From Clostridium sp. Marseille-P2415 (GTDB lineage: Bacteria > Bacillota > Clostridia > Lachnospirales > Lachnospiraceae), in contig NZ_LT732526.1 in assembly GCF_900155545.1 (NCBI RefSeq), forward strand, positions 3,583,402 to 3,647,401: DNA of 64,000 bases, given 5' to 3'. The notes beneath the pieces are model-generated. The model ran no database searches, had not been told where the DNA came from, and saw only the letters and a list, made by a program, of their open reading frames with translations. Made by a program: the position numbers and the translations under genes. Each line of letters begins with the position of its first letter. Position 1 is the first letter of the stretch. Positions 38,651 to 47,518 of this stretch are shown one piece after another.

Positions 38651-39382
38651 TTATTTTAAAGGGTCTTTGGCTGGTAATCCGGCTTTCCTGGGATACTTTT
38701 TTGAAATAGTATTATTCTTTATGATTTTCACAAGTGACCGCTCTGCTTCCGTACCCGGCAGCAAGAATGTTTCTACTTCTTCCATCTTTCCGCCCAATAA
38801 AAAGACAGCGTGTTTTGCTGCTTCCAGCTCCTCTTCAATTTTCCCGGATTTATAAGGAATAAAATGACCTCCTACCTTTACAAAAGGCATGCAATATTCG
38901 GACAAGGTACTTAAATTAGCGACTGCTCTGGAAACACAAAAATCATATTGTTCCCTGTAAAGGGGATCCCTGCCCAAATCTTCCGCCCTGCCATGGATGG
39001 TTTCTACATTCCCAATCCCCAAACATTTTATTACTTCATTTAAAAAATTGATTCTTTTATTCAATGAGTCCATTAAAGTTATCTTTAAATTGGGAAAAGC
39101 TATTTTTAGAGGGATTCCGGGAAAACCCGCACCTGTTCCTACATCAATGATCCGATGATCATTTGTTCCAATATCTTCCACTGCCTTGATCAAGGATAAG
39201 CTGTCTACAAAATGTTTTGTAACCACTTCATCCATTTCAGTAATGGCAGTCAGATTCATAAATTTATTCCATTCTATTAATAATTCAAAATAGTTATAAA
39301 ATTGATTTAATTGATTTTCTTCTAATTTTATAGACAATAAATTTAATTCTTTTTGGAATTTTTCTTTAAAAGCTTCTGTCAT
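38651..39382 (-). CDS. rsmG: 16S rRNA (guanine-527 N7)-methyltransferase RsmG
   Basis: Methylates G527 in the 530 loop of 16S rRNA using S-adenosylmethionine. The 243 residues are the normal length. The SAM-binding motif is IIDVGTGAGFPGIPLKIAFP, followed by LMDSLNKRINFLNEV and the CVSRAVANLSTLSEYC motif. It is the last gene of the jag-mnmE-mnmG-rsmG run, ten nt after mnmG. A parS site lies immediately behind the stop. Loss of this enzyme elsewhere gives low-level streptomycin resistance. Confidence 0.97.
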   Translation of the reverse strand: MTEAFKEKFQKELNLLSIKLEENQLNQFYNYFELLIEWNKFMNLTAITEMDEVVTKHFVDSLSLIKAVEDIGTNDHRIIDVGTGAGFPGIPLKIAFPNLKITLMDSLNKRINFLNEVIKCLGIGNVETIHGRAEDLGRDPLYREQYDFCVSRAVANLSTLSEYCMPFVKVGGHFIPYKSGKIEEELEAAKHAVFLLGGKMEEVETFLLPGTEAERSLVKIIKNNTISKKYPRKAGLPAKDPLK

Positions 39383-39392
39383 ATAAAATGCC

Positions 39393-41294
39393 TCACTCTT
39401 TCTTCTCCACGCTCTTCTGATACCGGAGCTGCTCCAGATAAACCAGTAAAACGGAGATATCTGCCGGCGACACGCCCGATATCCTGGATGCCTGCCCGAT
39501 CGACATGGGCTTATATAGATTCAGCTTCTGGATGGCCTCTCTTCTAAGCCCTTTCACCGCAGAATAATTAAATTCCACATCCAGCTTTCTATTTTCCAGC
39601 TTTTTATACTGGGATACCTGCTGTTTCTGTCTGCGGATATAGCCTTCGTACTTGATATTGATATCGACCTGTTCCATCACATCCGCTGAAAGCTCATGTC
39701 TGTTTTTGTCGATTTTAGTTAACATAACATAATCTAACTCCGGCCTGCGTACCAGCTCTGCCAGCGTTGTACCAGTTTTCAAAGGTGTGCTCCCATTCTC
39801 CTCCAGAAATTCCTGAATCTCTCTGGATGCTCCCACATTGGTAGTTTCCAGGCGCTTTATTTCGTCCTCAATGGCCCTTTCCTTTGCAAGCAGCTTCTCA
39901 TACTGCCCGTCAGTGATCAGACCGATCTCATGTCCGATTTTCATCAGACGAAGATCCGCATTATCCTGGCGCAGCAAAAGCCTGTATTCAGCCCTTGAAG
40001 TCATCATACGGTATGGCTCATGATTTTCCTTTGTAACAAGATCATCAATTAAAACGCCGATATAAGCCTGGGAACGGTCCAATACCACCGGCTCTCTCCC
40101 TAAAACCTTCATAGCCGCATTGACTCCCGCCATAAAGCCCTGGACAGCCGCTTCCTCATATCCGGAACTTCCATTAAACTGTCCGCCGCTGAATAAACCG
40201 CCAATAGCCTTAAATTCCAGCGTCGCCTTCAGCTGTCTGGAATTAATACAATCGTATTCAATGGCATAAGCATTCCTCACGATTTTTACATGCTCCAGTC
40301 CCGGTACCGTCCGGTACATGGCATACTGCACATCCTCAGGCAGAGAGCTTGACATGCCGCCTAAATACATTTCATTGGTATAAAGGCCTTCCGGTTCCAC
40401 GAAAACCTGATGACGCTCCTTATCCGGGAACTTTACCACCTTGTCCTCAATGGATGGGCAGTATCTCGGCCCGGTTCCTTCAATAGCCCCGGAATATAAG
40501 GGGGACCGGTCCAGATTATTCCGGATGATCTGATGGGTCTCTTCATTGGTATAAGTAAGCCAGCAGGATACCTGCTCCTTTTGCACGGTCTCCGGATCCG
40601 TGGAAAAAGAGAAAGGAACCACTCTCTCATCCCCCAGCTGCTCTTCCATCCTGGAAAAATTAATGCTCCTCTTATCCACCCTGGCCGGAGTCCCGGTCTT
40701 AAAGCGCAGCATTTCGATTCCATGAGCCTTTAAGGAATCCGTCAGATGATTGGCCGCCTGAAGTCCATTGGGACCGGTATAATTGCTGACATCACCGTAA
40801 ATGCACCTGGCTCTTAAATAAGTTCCCGTAGCCAATACCGCTGCCTTACAATGATAAACTGCCCCGGAAAACGTTTTGACGCCCGTAAGGATTCCATCCT
40901 CTACAATGATTTCAGATACTTCTGCCTGTCTGACGGTCAGATGCTCCGTATTTTCTAATGTCCTTCTCATGGACTTAGAATAATCCTGTTTATCAGCCTG
41001 GGCACGCAGGGAGTGGACGGCCGGACCCTTTGACTGGTTTAACATTTTGGACTGAATAAACGTTCTGTCAATATTTTTTCCCATTTCACCGCCTAAGGCA
41101 TCCAGCTCTCTTACCAGGTGTCCCTTGGAGCTTCCGCCGATATTGGGATTACATGGCATCAGCGCAATGCTGTCTACGCTGACTGTAAATATAATTGTCT
41201 CAAGGCCCAGCCTTGCACAGGCCAATGCCGCCTCACAGCCGGCATGGCCTGCGCCGACTACGGCAACATCATAAGACTCCTCTAAATACTGCAT
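39393..41294 (-). CDS. mnmG: tRNA uridine-34 modification enzyme MnmG (GidA)
   Basis: FAD-dependent partner of MnmE that installs the carboxymethylaminomethyl group (or relatives) on U34 of certain tRNAs. The 633 residues match the family. The FAD dinucleotide fold is [21 protein letters not shown] near the N terminus. [17 protein letters not shown] and the [16 protein letters not shown] segment are both diagnostic, and the C-terminal domain closes with [16 protein letters not shown]. Its leader holds one copy of the 51-nt hairpin repeat described under the yaaA and recF genes, with the ribosome site GAGGAGAGGAG inside it. Confidence 0.97.
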   Translation of the reverse strand: MQYLEESYDVAVVGAGHAGCEAALACARLGLETIIFTVSVDSIALMPCNPNIGGSSKGHLVRELDALGGEMGKNIDRTFIQSKMLNQSKGPAVHSLRAQADKQDYSKSMRRTLENTEHLTVRQAEVSEIIVEDGILTGVKTFSGAVYHCKAAVLATGTYLRARCIYGDVSNYTGPNGLQAANHLTDSLKAHGIEMLRFKTGTPARVDKRSINFSRMEEQLGDERVVPFSFSTDPETVQKEQVSCWLTYTNEETHQIIRNNLDRSPLYSGAIEGTGPRYCPSIEDKVVKFPDKERHQVFVEPEGLYTNEMYLGGMSSSLPEDVQYAMYRTVPGLEHVKIVRNAYAIEYDCINSRQLKATLEFKAIGGLFSGGQFNGSSGYEEAAVQGFMAGVNAAMKVLGREPVVLDRSQAYIGVLIDDLVTKENHEPYRMMTSRAEYRLLLRQDNADLRLMKIGHEIGLITDGQYEKLLAKERAIEDEIKRLETTNVGASREIQEFLEENGSTPLKTGTTLAELVRRPELDYVMLTKIDKNRHELSADVMEQVDINIKYEGYIRRQKQQVSQYKKLENRKLDVEFNYSAVKGLRREAIQKLNLYKPMSIGQASRISGVSPADISVLLVYLEQLRYQKSVEKKE

Positions 41295-41300
41295 TTTATA

Positions 41301-41362
41301 CTCCTCTCCTCTTTGCCGCCCGTTTTTCCGGGCATAAAGGTATGCCTGTAAGGCATTTTTCC
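41301..41362 (-). repeat. Hairpin/SD repeat element, copy upstream of mnmG
   Basis: Read on the - strand: hairpin ATGCCT-TAC-AGGCAT, the core ACCTTTAT, hairpin GCCCG-GAAAAA-CGGGC, then GAGGAGAGGAG just before the mnmG ATG. The bases GGCATA-CCTT-TATGCC can pair instead, excluding both hairpins. The core and layout match the elements ahead of yaaA and recF, while the stem bases differ in a compensating way. Confidence 0.7.
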
Positions 41363-41374
41363 AAATAAAACGCC

Positions 41375-42754
41375 TTACTTACCCATACAGAACTTACTGA
41401 AAATTTCGCTCACCAGATCATCTTCCACCGACTCTCCCAGGATGGTTCCTAACTGCTCATAAGCATCCATTAAGTCAATGGAATAAAAATCCTCCGGCAC
41501 TCCGTCTTCCATGCTCTGTTCCACCATGGAAAGGCTCTTAAGAGCCCCTGAAAGTGCATTCTTATGTCTTACATTGGTGATATAGACCTGATCATTAAAA
41601 TCGATCTCACCCTGATAAAACATGGATTTAACCTCATCTTCCAAATTCTCAATCCCGGTTCGTTCCCTGGCGGAAATGGAAATCACCTTATGCCCGGTCC
41701 TCTCCTTTAACATATCCGCCGTGACCACTGTAGCCAGATCCGTTTTATTTAAAAGAACGACCGCTTTCCGGTCCTCAATAAACTTAAGAATTTCCTCATC
41801 ATTTTCATCAAGAGGACAGGATCCATCCACCACGTAGATGATTAAATCTGCCCCCTGTGCCGCACTCCGTGCCTTTTCCACGCCGATCTTTTCAACCACA
41901 TCCGAAGTCTTGCGGATGCCCGCCGTATCAACGATATTAAGGCTTAGATCCTCCAGCCGGATCTGCTCCTTTAAGGTATCCCTTGTGGTACCGGCAATAT
42001 CCGTCACAATGGCACGGTCCTCTCCCACCAGAACATTTAAGAGAGAAGATTTTCCTGCATTTGGCTTTCCTAAGATAACCGTCTCAATGCCCTCGGAAAG
42101 AACCCGCCCATGATCCGCGGATTTTATCAGACCGTTCAGTTCCTCCTTTAAGGGAATGACCACTTTTAAAAGATTTTCCTGATACCCATCCAGAGAAATA
42201 TGCTCCGGATCATCAAGCGCCGATTCAAGAAAAGCAATCTGATAAATGATCTTCTCCCGCATTTCCCTTATCTTCTTTGAAACAGCGCCCTCCAGCTGGC
42301 TGACAGAAGATTTTAAGGCATAATCATTTTTGGCGTTTATCACATCAATTACTGCTTCCGCCTGGGAAAGATCCACTCTGCCGTTTAAAAATGCCCTCTT
42401 TGTAAACTCTCCCGGTTCCGCAGGCCTTGCCCCATATTTTAAGACTGTCTCCAAAATCTTCTTTGTGACAAGAACCCCACCATGGCAGTCGATCTCAACC
42501 GTATCCTCCGCCGTATAGCTTCTCGGGCCTCTCATGATCAGGACCAGGACCTCATCCACCACCTCATCCCCATCACAAATATACCCGTAATGGATGGTAT
42601 GGGATGGCTCTTCGGAAAGCCTTTTATCCCTCTTACCCTTTCCCTTAAATATTTTATCTATAATCTGAAATGACTCTTCGCCGCTGATCCGCACGATTCC
42701 GATACCGGAACTGGACATGGCTGTGGCGATAGCCGCTATTGTATTCATCTTCAT
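41375..42754 (-). CDS. mnmE: tRNA modification GTPase MnmE (TrmE)
   Basis: GTPase that works with MnmG on wobble uridine modification. About 459 residues: the N-terminal folate-binding domain begins [22 protein letters not shown], the central G domain has [13 protein letters not shown] (G1), DIAGTTRD (G2/G3 region), VDTAGIR and LNKTDL, and the protein ends in the invariant FCMGK whose cysteine is catalytic. A TTG two codons further upstream is in frame, but ATG 42754 has AAGGTGA at the proper distance. It follows jag and precedes mnmG. Confidence 0.97.
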   Translation of the reverse strand: MKMNTIAAIATAMSSSGIGIVRISGEESFQIIDKIFKGKGKRDKRLSEEPSHTIHYGYICDGDEVVDEVLVLIMRGPRSYTAEDTVEIDCHGGVLVTKKILETVLKYGARPAEPGEFTKRAFLNGRVDLSQAEAVIDVINAKNDYALKSSVSQLEGAVSKKIREMREKIIYQIAFLESALDDPEHISLDGYQENLLKVVIPLKEELNGLIKSADHGRVLSEGIETVILGKPNAGKSSLLNVLVGEDRAIVTDIAGTTRDTLKEQIRLEDLSLNIVDTAGIRKTSDVVEKIGVEKARSAAQGADLIIYVVDGSCPLDENDEEILKFIEDRKAVVLLNKTDLATVVTADMLKERTGHKVISISARERTGIENLEDEVKSMFYQGEIDFNDQVYITNVRHKNALSGALKSLSMVEQSMEDGVPEDFYSIDLMDAYEQLGTILGESVEDDLVSEIFSKFCMGK

Positions 42755-42829
42755 TTTCAATCACCTTAATACGCGTAAGAAAGGGGTGAGGGTGCCTTCC
42801 GACAGCCCCAACCCCTCATTGTTGTTTCA

Positions 42830-43495
42830 CTATTTATCTTTTTCCTGAATCCTGTCCTTTTTCGGATAATCCTTTTTTAAGGAAATAACAACATGCCGGA
42901 ACGGCTCTTCTCCTTCACTTCTGGTAACAACAAATTTGTCATTCTGAAGCGCGGAATGGATGATCCGCCTCTCATAAGGATTCATGGGTTCCAGAGAAAC
43001 GGAACGCCTTGTTCGTTTCACTTTGTAAGCAATGTTCTTTGAAAGGGTCTCCAGAGTTTCCTTTCTCCGCTCCCTGTAATTCTCCGTATCAAGCTTGACA
43101 CGGATATAATCTTCGCTTTCCCTGTTCACCACAAGGCTGACCAGATACTGCAGGGAATCCAGGGTCTGTCCCCTCTTCCCGATTAATATGCCCATATCAT
43201 CACCGGACATATTGATGGAAAGCTCCCTCTCATCTTCCTGAAAGGAAGCCTCCACATGAACTCCTAAATCCATAGCACCGAACACATCGGAAAGAAAAGT
43301 CATAGCCTTATCTTCCAGGGTTTCTTTCTTCTTTGCACGGATGACAGCCGGTTTTGAACCGATAATTCCCAGAATACCATTACTGCCCTTATCAACAATT
43401 TCATACTCCAGCCTGTCACTGGTCGTCTCCAATTCGATCAATGCCTTTGTAATCGCTTCATCAACGTTTTTTGCTGAAACTGTAATCATATCCAT
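42830..43495 (-). CDS. jag: RNA-binding protein Jag / KhpB (SpoIIIJ-associated)
   Basis: A 221-residue RNA-binding protein. Order: Jag_N domain (1-55, ITVSAKNVDEAITKAL), KH domain with DDMGILIGKRGQTLDSLQYL (about residues 95-140), and an R3H domain with NPYERRIIHSAL near residue 180. The spacer between Jag_N and KH is short. KhpB proteins bind many transcripts, usually with KhpA. It lies directly behind yidC, the usual location. Confidence 0.95.
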   Translation of the reverse strand: MDMITVSAKNVDEAITKALIELETTSDRLEYEIVDKGSNGILGIIGSKPAVIRAKKKETLEDKAMTFLSDVFGAMDLGVHVEASFQEDERELSINMSGDDMGILIGKRGQTLDSLQYLVSLVVNRESEDYIRVKLDTENYRERRKETLETLSKNIAYKVKRTRRSVSLEPMNPYERRIIHSALQNDKFVVTRSEGEEPFRHVVISLKKDYPKKDRIQEKDK

Positions 43496-43508
43496 AGGTC
43501 ATCCCCTC

Positions 43509-44789
43509 CTATTTATTGTGCTTTTCATTGTATTTCTCAACCATACGCGCCTTTGCCGCAATGCTGTTTGGATTTGAAGAGCCGCTGCTGTAAAAATCAT
43601 TGGAAGCCTTGACCTGTTCCTTTGTTTTTTCCAGCTTCTCATTCTTCTCAGCCTCTGCCCTTTCATTGGAAGCCTGAAGGTTCTTCAAATTTGCTGTGGC
43701 ATTCTGGGCAACACGCTGTGGCGGAAGTCCTTTCTTTGCACGCTTTTTATTGGCCTTTTCCACGTTCTTTTTAATCATATCATCCATATCGATCTTATTC
43801 AAATAGCGGTTTACCGCAACCTGCTGGATGATCTGGAACACGCTGGAAGCAATCCAGTAAATACCGATACCGGAAGCAAAGGTGAAACAGAAAAATACGG
43901 ACATAAGCGGCATTACCGTATTCATGCTCTTCATGGACTGGGACATGACATTGCTCTCATCATTTCCGCTCTGCGGCTGATTCACTGTCATCAGTCTTGC
44001 ACTGAACCACTGACTGACACCGGCAAGGATCGGAATGAGGATCGCAATGCTGAGATGAAATCCTCCGCCGCTTGGAAACATGACGCTTGCAGGTGTGGAA
44101 GCCAGATTGATCCCCAAAAAGGAATTCATATGCGCAATCTGGGCTGCATTGGAAGCGATCGTCTCCTGGACCTTCGGAAACAATCCCTGAAGAGAATTCC
44201 ACTGATCCGGATTTAACTGATACAAAAAGTCAACCATTCCATTGCTGGAGCCTAAATCTCCCACTCTTGAAATATTGATCTTATTATCCGCAGCAAACTG
44301 AGTCAGCATCCCCACATGATCGACACCAAGGGAACTGATCGCAGTCACCACATTTTCAAATACCGCCTTAACACTCTGTACATAAGCAGGAATATGATAA
44401 ATAACCTGATAAAGGGCAAACAGGATGGGCATCTGGATAATGAGCTGCACACAGCCGCCCGTCATGGAAGTTCCGTATTTCTCATAAACGGCCTGTATCT
44501 CCACGTTCTGTTTCCTCATGGATTCCTGGTCTGTTTTTCCTTTATACTTTGCCTGAACGGCTGCAATTTCCGGCTGCATGACGCTCATCAGCTTTGAAGA
44601 TTTCTGCTGCTTTAACGTCAGAGGGAACATAAGAAGCTTTGTTACAAGAGTAAATAAAATAATACATAAACCAATATTCTGGATTCCGAATGTACTGGTC
44701 AGCTGAAACAGCCAATCCATGATAACACCCAGAACGGTTGCAAACGGCCCCAGAACGCCTCCTACCTTAGTGAGTACTAAGAATTCCAA
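43509..44789 (-). CDS. yidC: Membrane protein insertase YidC/Oxa1 (SpoIIIJ type)
   Basis: Inserts proteins into the cell membrane. At 426 residues it has five main hydrophobic segments of the Gram-positive form, with the conserved LVTKLLMFPLTLKQQKSSKLM helix, the cytoplasmic hairpin MQPEIAAVQAKYKGKTDQ, and the hydrophilic groove in the first core segment. The C-terminal tail (about 345-426) is long and basic (KKRAKKGLPPQR and further Lys-rich parts), which suits ribosome contact. It follows yidD by 19 nt in the rpmH-rnpA-yidD-yidC-jag operon. Confidence 0.96.
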   Translation of the reverse strand: MEFLVLTKVGGVLGPFATVLGVIMDWLFQLTSTFGIQNIGLCIILFTLVTKLLMFPLTLKQQKSSKLMSVMQPEIAAVQAKYKGKTDQESMRKQNVEIQAVYEKYGTSMTGGCVQLIIQMPILFALYQVIYHIPAYVQSVKAVFENVVTAISSLGVDHVGMLTQFAADNKINISRVGDLGSSNGMVDFLYQLNPDQWNSLQGLFPKVQETIASNAAQIAHMNSFLGINLASTPASVMFPSGGGFHLSIAILIPILAGVSQWFSARLMTVNQPQSGNDESNVMSQSMKSMNTVMPLMSVFFCFTFASGIGIYWIASSVFQIIQQVAVNRYLNKIDMDDMIKKNVEKANKKRAKKGLPPQRVAQNATANLKNLQASNERAEAEKNEKLEKTKEQVKASNDFYSSGSSNPNSIAAKARMVEKYNEKHNK

Positions 44790-44808
44790 TGAACTACCTC
44801 CTCATCTG

Positions 44809-45024
44809 TTACGGAACTGGATCATAACCGCCTTTTGCAAAGGGATTACACCGAAGTATCCTCTTGCAAGCCAAAAACGTACCTTTGAACACGCCATATT
44901 TTTGCAGTGCCTCAATGGCGTATTGAGAACACGTAGGCGTGTAAATGCAGTGAGTTCTTATTTTCAGAGGTGACAGAAATTTTTGATACCCCCTGATCAA
45001 CAAAATAATGACTTTCTTTACCAT
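44809..45024 (-). CDS. yidD: Membrane protein insertion efficiency factor YidD
   Basis: A small protein of 71 residues with the complete family core: [29 protein letters not shown], and [17 protein letters not shown]. The three cysteines and the amphipathic N-terminal helix are as expected. It assists YidC and lies between rnpA (4 nt away) and yidC, as in most bacteria. Confidence 0.95.
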   Translation of the reverse strand: MVKKVIILLIRGYQKFLSPLKIRTHCIYTPTCSQYAIEALQKYGVFKGTFLACKRILRCNPFAKGGYDPVP

Positions 45025-45028
45025 AAGA

Positions 45029-45376
45029 TCACTTCGATTCTTTTTTTATAATGTTATGAAGTCCGCACAAGTGCAGATATGCACTTTCGATTGTTTTGTA
45101 ATTTTCTTCTTTTGCCGCCGCTCTAGCAACGACCACGATGTCTAACCCTGTCTCCACCATGTTTTCATGAAGCCTGAAGCTTTCTCTGATTAATCTGGTT
45201 ATGTGATGCCTCACAACGCTGTTTCCGACCTTCTTGCTGACGGATATGCCGATTCTGGTTTCCAGCCTGTCCGTTTTCTTCACATACATGACAAGAAGTC
45301 TGTTTGCAAGGGACTTTCCACTCTGATAAACCTCTTGAAAATCCCTGTTTTTTTTAATTGAATTAAAATGTTTCAT
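45029..45376 (-). CDS. rnpA: Ribonuclease P protein component
   Basis: The 115-residue protein partner of RNase P RNA, needed for tRNA 5'-end maturation. The N-terminal aromatic stretch [24 protein letters not shown], the basic RNR-like motif in [20 protein letters not shown], and [10 protein letters not shown] are visible. The RNR motif reads [14 protein letters not shown], a slight departure from the common NRxKR form. It follows rpmH, with a hairpin in between. Confidence 0.96.
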   Translation of the reverse strand: MKHFNSIKKNRDFQEVYQSGKSLANRLLVMYVKKTDRLETRIGISVSKKVGNSVVRHHITRLIRESFRLHENMVETGLDIVVVARAAAKEENYKTIESAYLHLCGLHNIIKKESK

Positions 45377-45420
45377 GAAAATCTTTCCTTATCCGTTTTT
45401 CTGGAATTTGAGAAAAGAAA

Positions 45421-45442
45421 AGGCCACAATTACTTGCGGCCT
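45421..45442 (-). terminator. Hairpin between rpmH and rnpA, attenuator-like
   Basis: Nine-bp stem AGGCCGCAA / TTGTGGCCT capped by GTAA, a GNRA-type loop, followed by TTTTCTTTTC. Partial termination here would give more L34 message than RnpA message. Confidence 0.65.
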
Positions 45443-45448
45443 GGTCCA

Positions 45449-45583
45449 TTAAGCTGATAATTTTGCTCTTCCTTTTGCTCTTCTGGCAGCTAATACTTTT
45501 CTTCCGCCTGGAGTGCTCATTCTGGCTCTGAAACCATGAACTTTGGATCTCTGTCTCTTCTTTGGCTGAAACGTCATCTTCAT
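45449..45583 (-). CDS. rpmH: 50S ribosomal protein L34
   Basis: Forty-four residues, beginning [19 protein letters not shown] and ending in AKGRAKLSA, the standard L34 with the [10 protein letters not shown] core. The sequence is highly basic, and GGAGG precedes the ATG at the right distance. It is the first gene of the rpmH-rnpA-yidD-yidC operon. A different, longer frame over the same bases is spurious. Confidence 0.97.
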   Translation of the reverse strand: MKMTFQPKKRQRSKVHGFRARMSTPGGRKVLAARRAKGRAKLSA

Positions 45584-45669
45584 AATCTACGGACACCTCC
45601 TCTTATTACAATAGCTTATCATAGGCAATATGATGAAACATATTGAGACTATTTTAGTTAAACATCGTT
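45584..45669. other. rpmH leader
   Basis: Holds an inverted repeat CAATATG-N6-CATATTG (45626-45645). No clear promoter pair could be placed. With the doubtful frame at 45670-45939 it makes a 360-nt stretch lacking a certain gene. Confidence 0.35.
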
Positions 45670-45939
45670 TCAATTATATAGAAGAAAAGGTGGTTCGTCA
45701 AGGGAAAAATGCAAATTTTCCACGACATACACATGAATCCTTTTCCTGGCCCAATATTGAAAATAATCTTTTTTAATATTTCTTCCAGATATCTCATTGG
45801 ATTCATGATCTGCCCTTTTAGCTGAAGCTGCTGAAGATATTCTGGACATATCATTCCCATTGCACCCTGATTCATACCATGAGATGGAATCCCGTTCTTT
45901 AACCCGATATAACGGCGCAGGTATGTAACCTGTATCCAT
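45670..45939 (-). CDS. Doubtful small reading frame behind the PspC gene
   Basis: An 89-codon frame starting a few bases after the PspC-domain stop, without a convincing ribosome site. The sequence (MDTGYIPAPLYRVKERD...) has no recognised domain, membrane segment or signal. An alternative 108-codon frame overlaps it and the end of the PspC gene. It may be translated by coupling, or be the remains of a larger gene. Function unknown. Confidence 0.25.
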   Translation of the reverse strand: MDTGYIPAPLYRVKERDSISWYESGCNGNDMSRISSAASAKRADHESNEISGRNIKKDYFQYWARKRIHVYVVENLHFSLDEPPFLLYN

Positions 45940-45943
45940 CTCA

Positions 45944-46126
45944 TTAAGGAAGCATGGGATTTTCCGGTATAAAACAACATAATATAAAATAAGCTACAAT
46001 TCCTATTCCAGAAAATAGAAAAATAAGCCGTATAATTATAGGATCTATATCAAAGAATTCACCTAACCCACCACAAAGTCCTAGTAATACCCTACTATGC
46101 TTTGATCTATATAATTTTTTCTTCAT
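45944..46126 (-). CDS. Small PspC-domain membrane protein
   Basis: Sixty residues consisting of little more than one PspC domain: MKKKLYRSKHSRVLLGLCGGLGEFFDIDPIIIRL, then a membrane segment and IPENP at the end. The longer frame upstream lacks a ribosome site, while GGAGG stands ahead of ATG 46126. PspC domains occur in envelope-stress proteins, but stand-alone clostridial forms are uncharacterised. It lies inside the accessory block between rpmH and dnaA. Confidence 0.85.
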   Translation of the reverse strand: MKKKLYRSKHSRVLLGLCGGLGEFFDIDPIIIRLIFLFSGIGIVAYFILCCFIPENPMLP

Positions 46127-46158
46127 TATATATAACCTCCATCCGATAATAATGTTAT

Positions 46159-46200
46159 AAAAGTGTGCCAAATTTAAATTCAAAATATTGGCACACTTTT
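46159..46200. terminator. Terminator behind the secreted DUF5626-like gene
   Basis: Thirteen-bp stem AAAAGTGTGCCAA / TTGGCACACTTTT with a 16-nt AT-rich loop. It lies between two - strand genes. Confidence 0.75.
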
Positions 46201-46224
46201 GTTATAGTGAATCAGCATATTTTG

Positions 46225-46743
46225 TTAGTAAATGGTATTAGTCACCACCAAATTAGAGCCGCTAATCTTAGCATATAAAGAACCAGAAGCTCCTAAAATA
46301 TCCGGTAATGGGTCAGGAATTTTATAAGTCAATTTATACGTTGCCTTAGATGATGTATAACTAAGGGAATCTGAGTTTACGGTAACCCCTATAGCGGTAT
46401 ACCCTTCATCATAAGCATCTGTTATTTTACCTTTTGAACTGATGTCAATTTTATAGTATGCACTTAATGGACCATATACATATATATCCCAAGTACCCTC
46501 TGACCATGGTTCTGATGAGTGTATAGACACTTTAGCCGGTTTAATACCGATAGTTATTTTATTACCTTCTGTATCAAAATATGTATAAACCTGTTCTGAT
46601 TTATCTTTTAAATCAAAAACAGCTGTAGTTCCGTATCCCTCAGATGCCGCCTCATTATCAGCTGCTAATGCTGTAAATGAAAAGCAATAAGCTAAAATTA
46701 CCGTTAAAAATAAAGCAGTTAACCTTCTTGACATTCTTATCAT
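46225..46743 (-). CDS. Secreted protein, DUF5626-like
   Basis: A 172-residue exported protein with signal peptide RLTALFLTVILAYCFSFTALA (cleavage about residue 27-28). The mature part is small and beta-rich. The pattern YYKIDISSKGKITDAYDEGYTAIG ... SSKATYKLTYK ... GSLYAKIS resembles DUF5626, but this is by memory only. AGGAGG precedes the ATG. It follows the XRE regulator gene on the same strand. No cell-wall anchor is present. Function unknown. Confidence 0.7.
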   Translation of the reverse strand: MIRMSRRLTALFLTVILAYCFSFTALAADNEAASEGYGTTAVFDLKDKSEQVYTYFDTEGNKITIGIKPAKVSIHSSEPWSEGTWDIYVYGPLSAYYKIDISSKGKITDAYDEGYTAIGVTVNSDSLSYTSSKATYKLTYKIPDPLPDILGASGSLYAKISGSNLVVTNTIY

Positions 46744-46779
46744 AGATTTTTTCCTCCTTTAAATTTTATGGGATTTATA

Positions 46780-47208
46780 CTAATTCACTATAGCCTTTAT
46801 AAAATACATTAATCGCACCACAATATAGATCGCTAATAATATAAGATTAAAATCCATTACCCAAAAAAACATATGTTTGCTTATACATATCAATACAATA
46901 CTTAACAATATATCGACAACAACAAACAGTAATACTAGATAGTTTTTTTTTCTAACTTTATTACTCTGAAAAATGTTTTCTTCTTTTTCCACATGATCTC
47001 CATCATTCTCAACTCCTAATAATTCATCTATTGATATCTTATATATCTCGCTAATTTTTTTTATATATGTAGCATCCGGGGTACTTTTTCCGGTTTCCCA
47101 TTTAGATAATGTCTGCCTGCTAATGCCTAACTCTTTCGCTACTTCACATTGTGAAAGCGAAACTTTTTTTCGTAAAAGCAATAAATTTTTGCTAAAATTC
47201 TCATTCAT
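46780..47208 (-). CDS. XRE-family regulator with C-terminal membrane segments
   Basis: A 142-residue protein: HTH of the XRE/Cro type at residues 8-62 (LSQCEVAKELGISRQTLSKWETGKSTPD), an acidic linker, then two hydrophobic segments (about 88-110 and 113-135). This membrane-tethered layout is common in Firmicute regulators that sense envelope or peptide signals. It is divergent from the DUF2628 gene, with a tandem palindrome between them, and upstream of the secreted DUF5626-like gene. Confidence 0.88.
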   Translation of the reverse strand: MNENFSKNLLLLRKKVSLSQCEVAKELGISRQTLSKWETGKSTPDATYIKKISEIYKISIDELLGVENDGDHVEKEENIFQSNKVRKKNYLVLLFVVVDILLSIVLICISKHMFFWVMDFNLILLAIYIVVRLMYFIKAIVN

Positions 47209-47389
47209 AATTTTATCTCACCTTTTTAAGTTTGATTAAAGTATATCATTGGCAATTGCAATGAACAAGATTCTTTTTGTTGCATAAGGTTAATATTCAT
47301 TGCTATTCCTGACCCTGAAAGTAAAACAACTGTCAGAAAAAGCAGATAAGAAAATTTTAAACCATTTTAAAATTTTTCTATAAAAATAG
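47209..47389. other. Spacer upstream of the XRE regulator
   Basis: AT-rich, no gene seen. Together with the tandem palindromes and the DUF2628 leader it forms the 310-nt divergent control region. Confidence 0.5.
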
Positions 47390-47431
47390 CTGCTAATTTT
47401 TACATGTAAACTGCTATTTTTTACATGTAAG
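47390..47431. repeat. Tandem 21-bp repeats with TTACATGTAA palindrome
   Basis: Two direct 21-bp copies (47390-47410 and 47411-47431) that differ at two positions. Each contains the perfect palindrome TTACATGTAA. The spacing equals two helical turns, so two dimers could bind on one DNA face. They are probably operators for the adjacent XRE protein or another regulator. Confidence 0.65.
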
Positions 47432-47518
47432 CCAATTTTGTCGAATTTTGTTGATATAATAAAATTGATACTCTGACGTTCGGAGTGTTAATTCATATCG
47501 TTTACAAGGAGATTATTA

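Noticed and set aside
44809..45376. Possible frameshift between yidD and rnpA
   Set aside because: Both are complete and separated by four nt, the normal tight operon spacing.
45363..45596. 77-codon - strand frame over rpmH
   Set aside because: It lies out of frame with the perfect L34 gene at 45449-45583.
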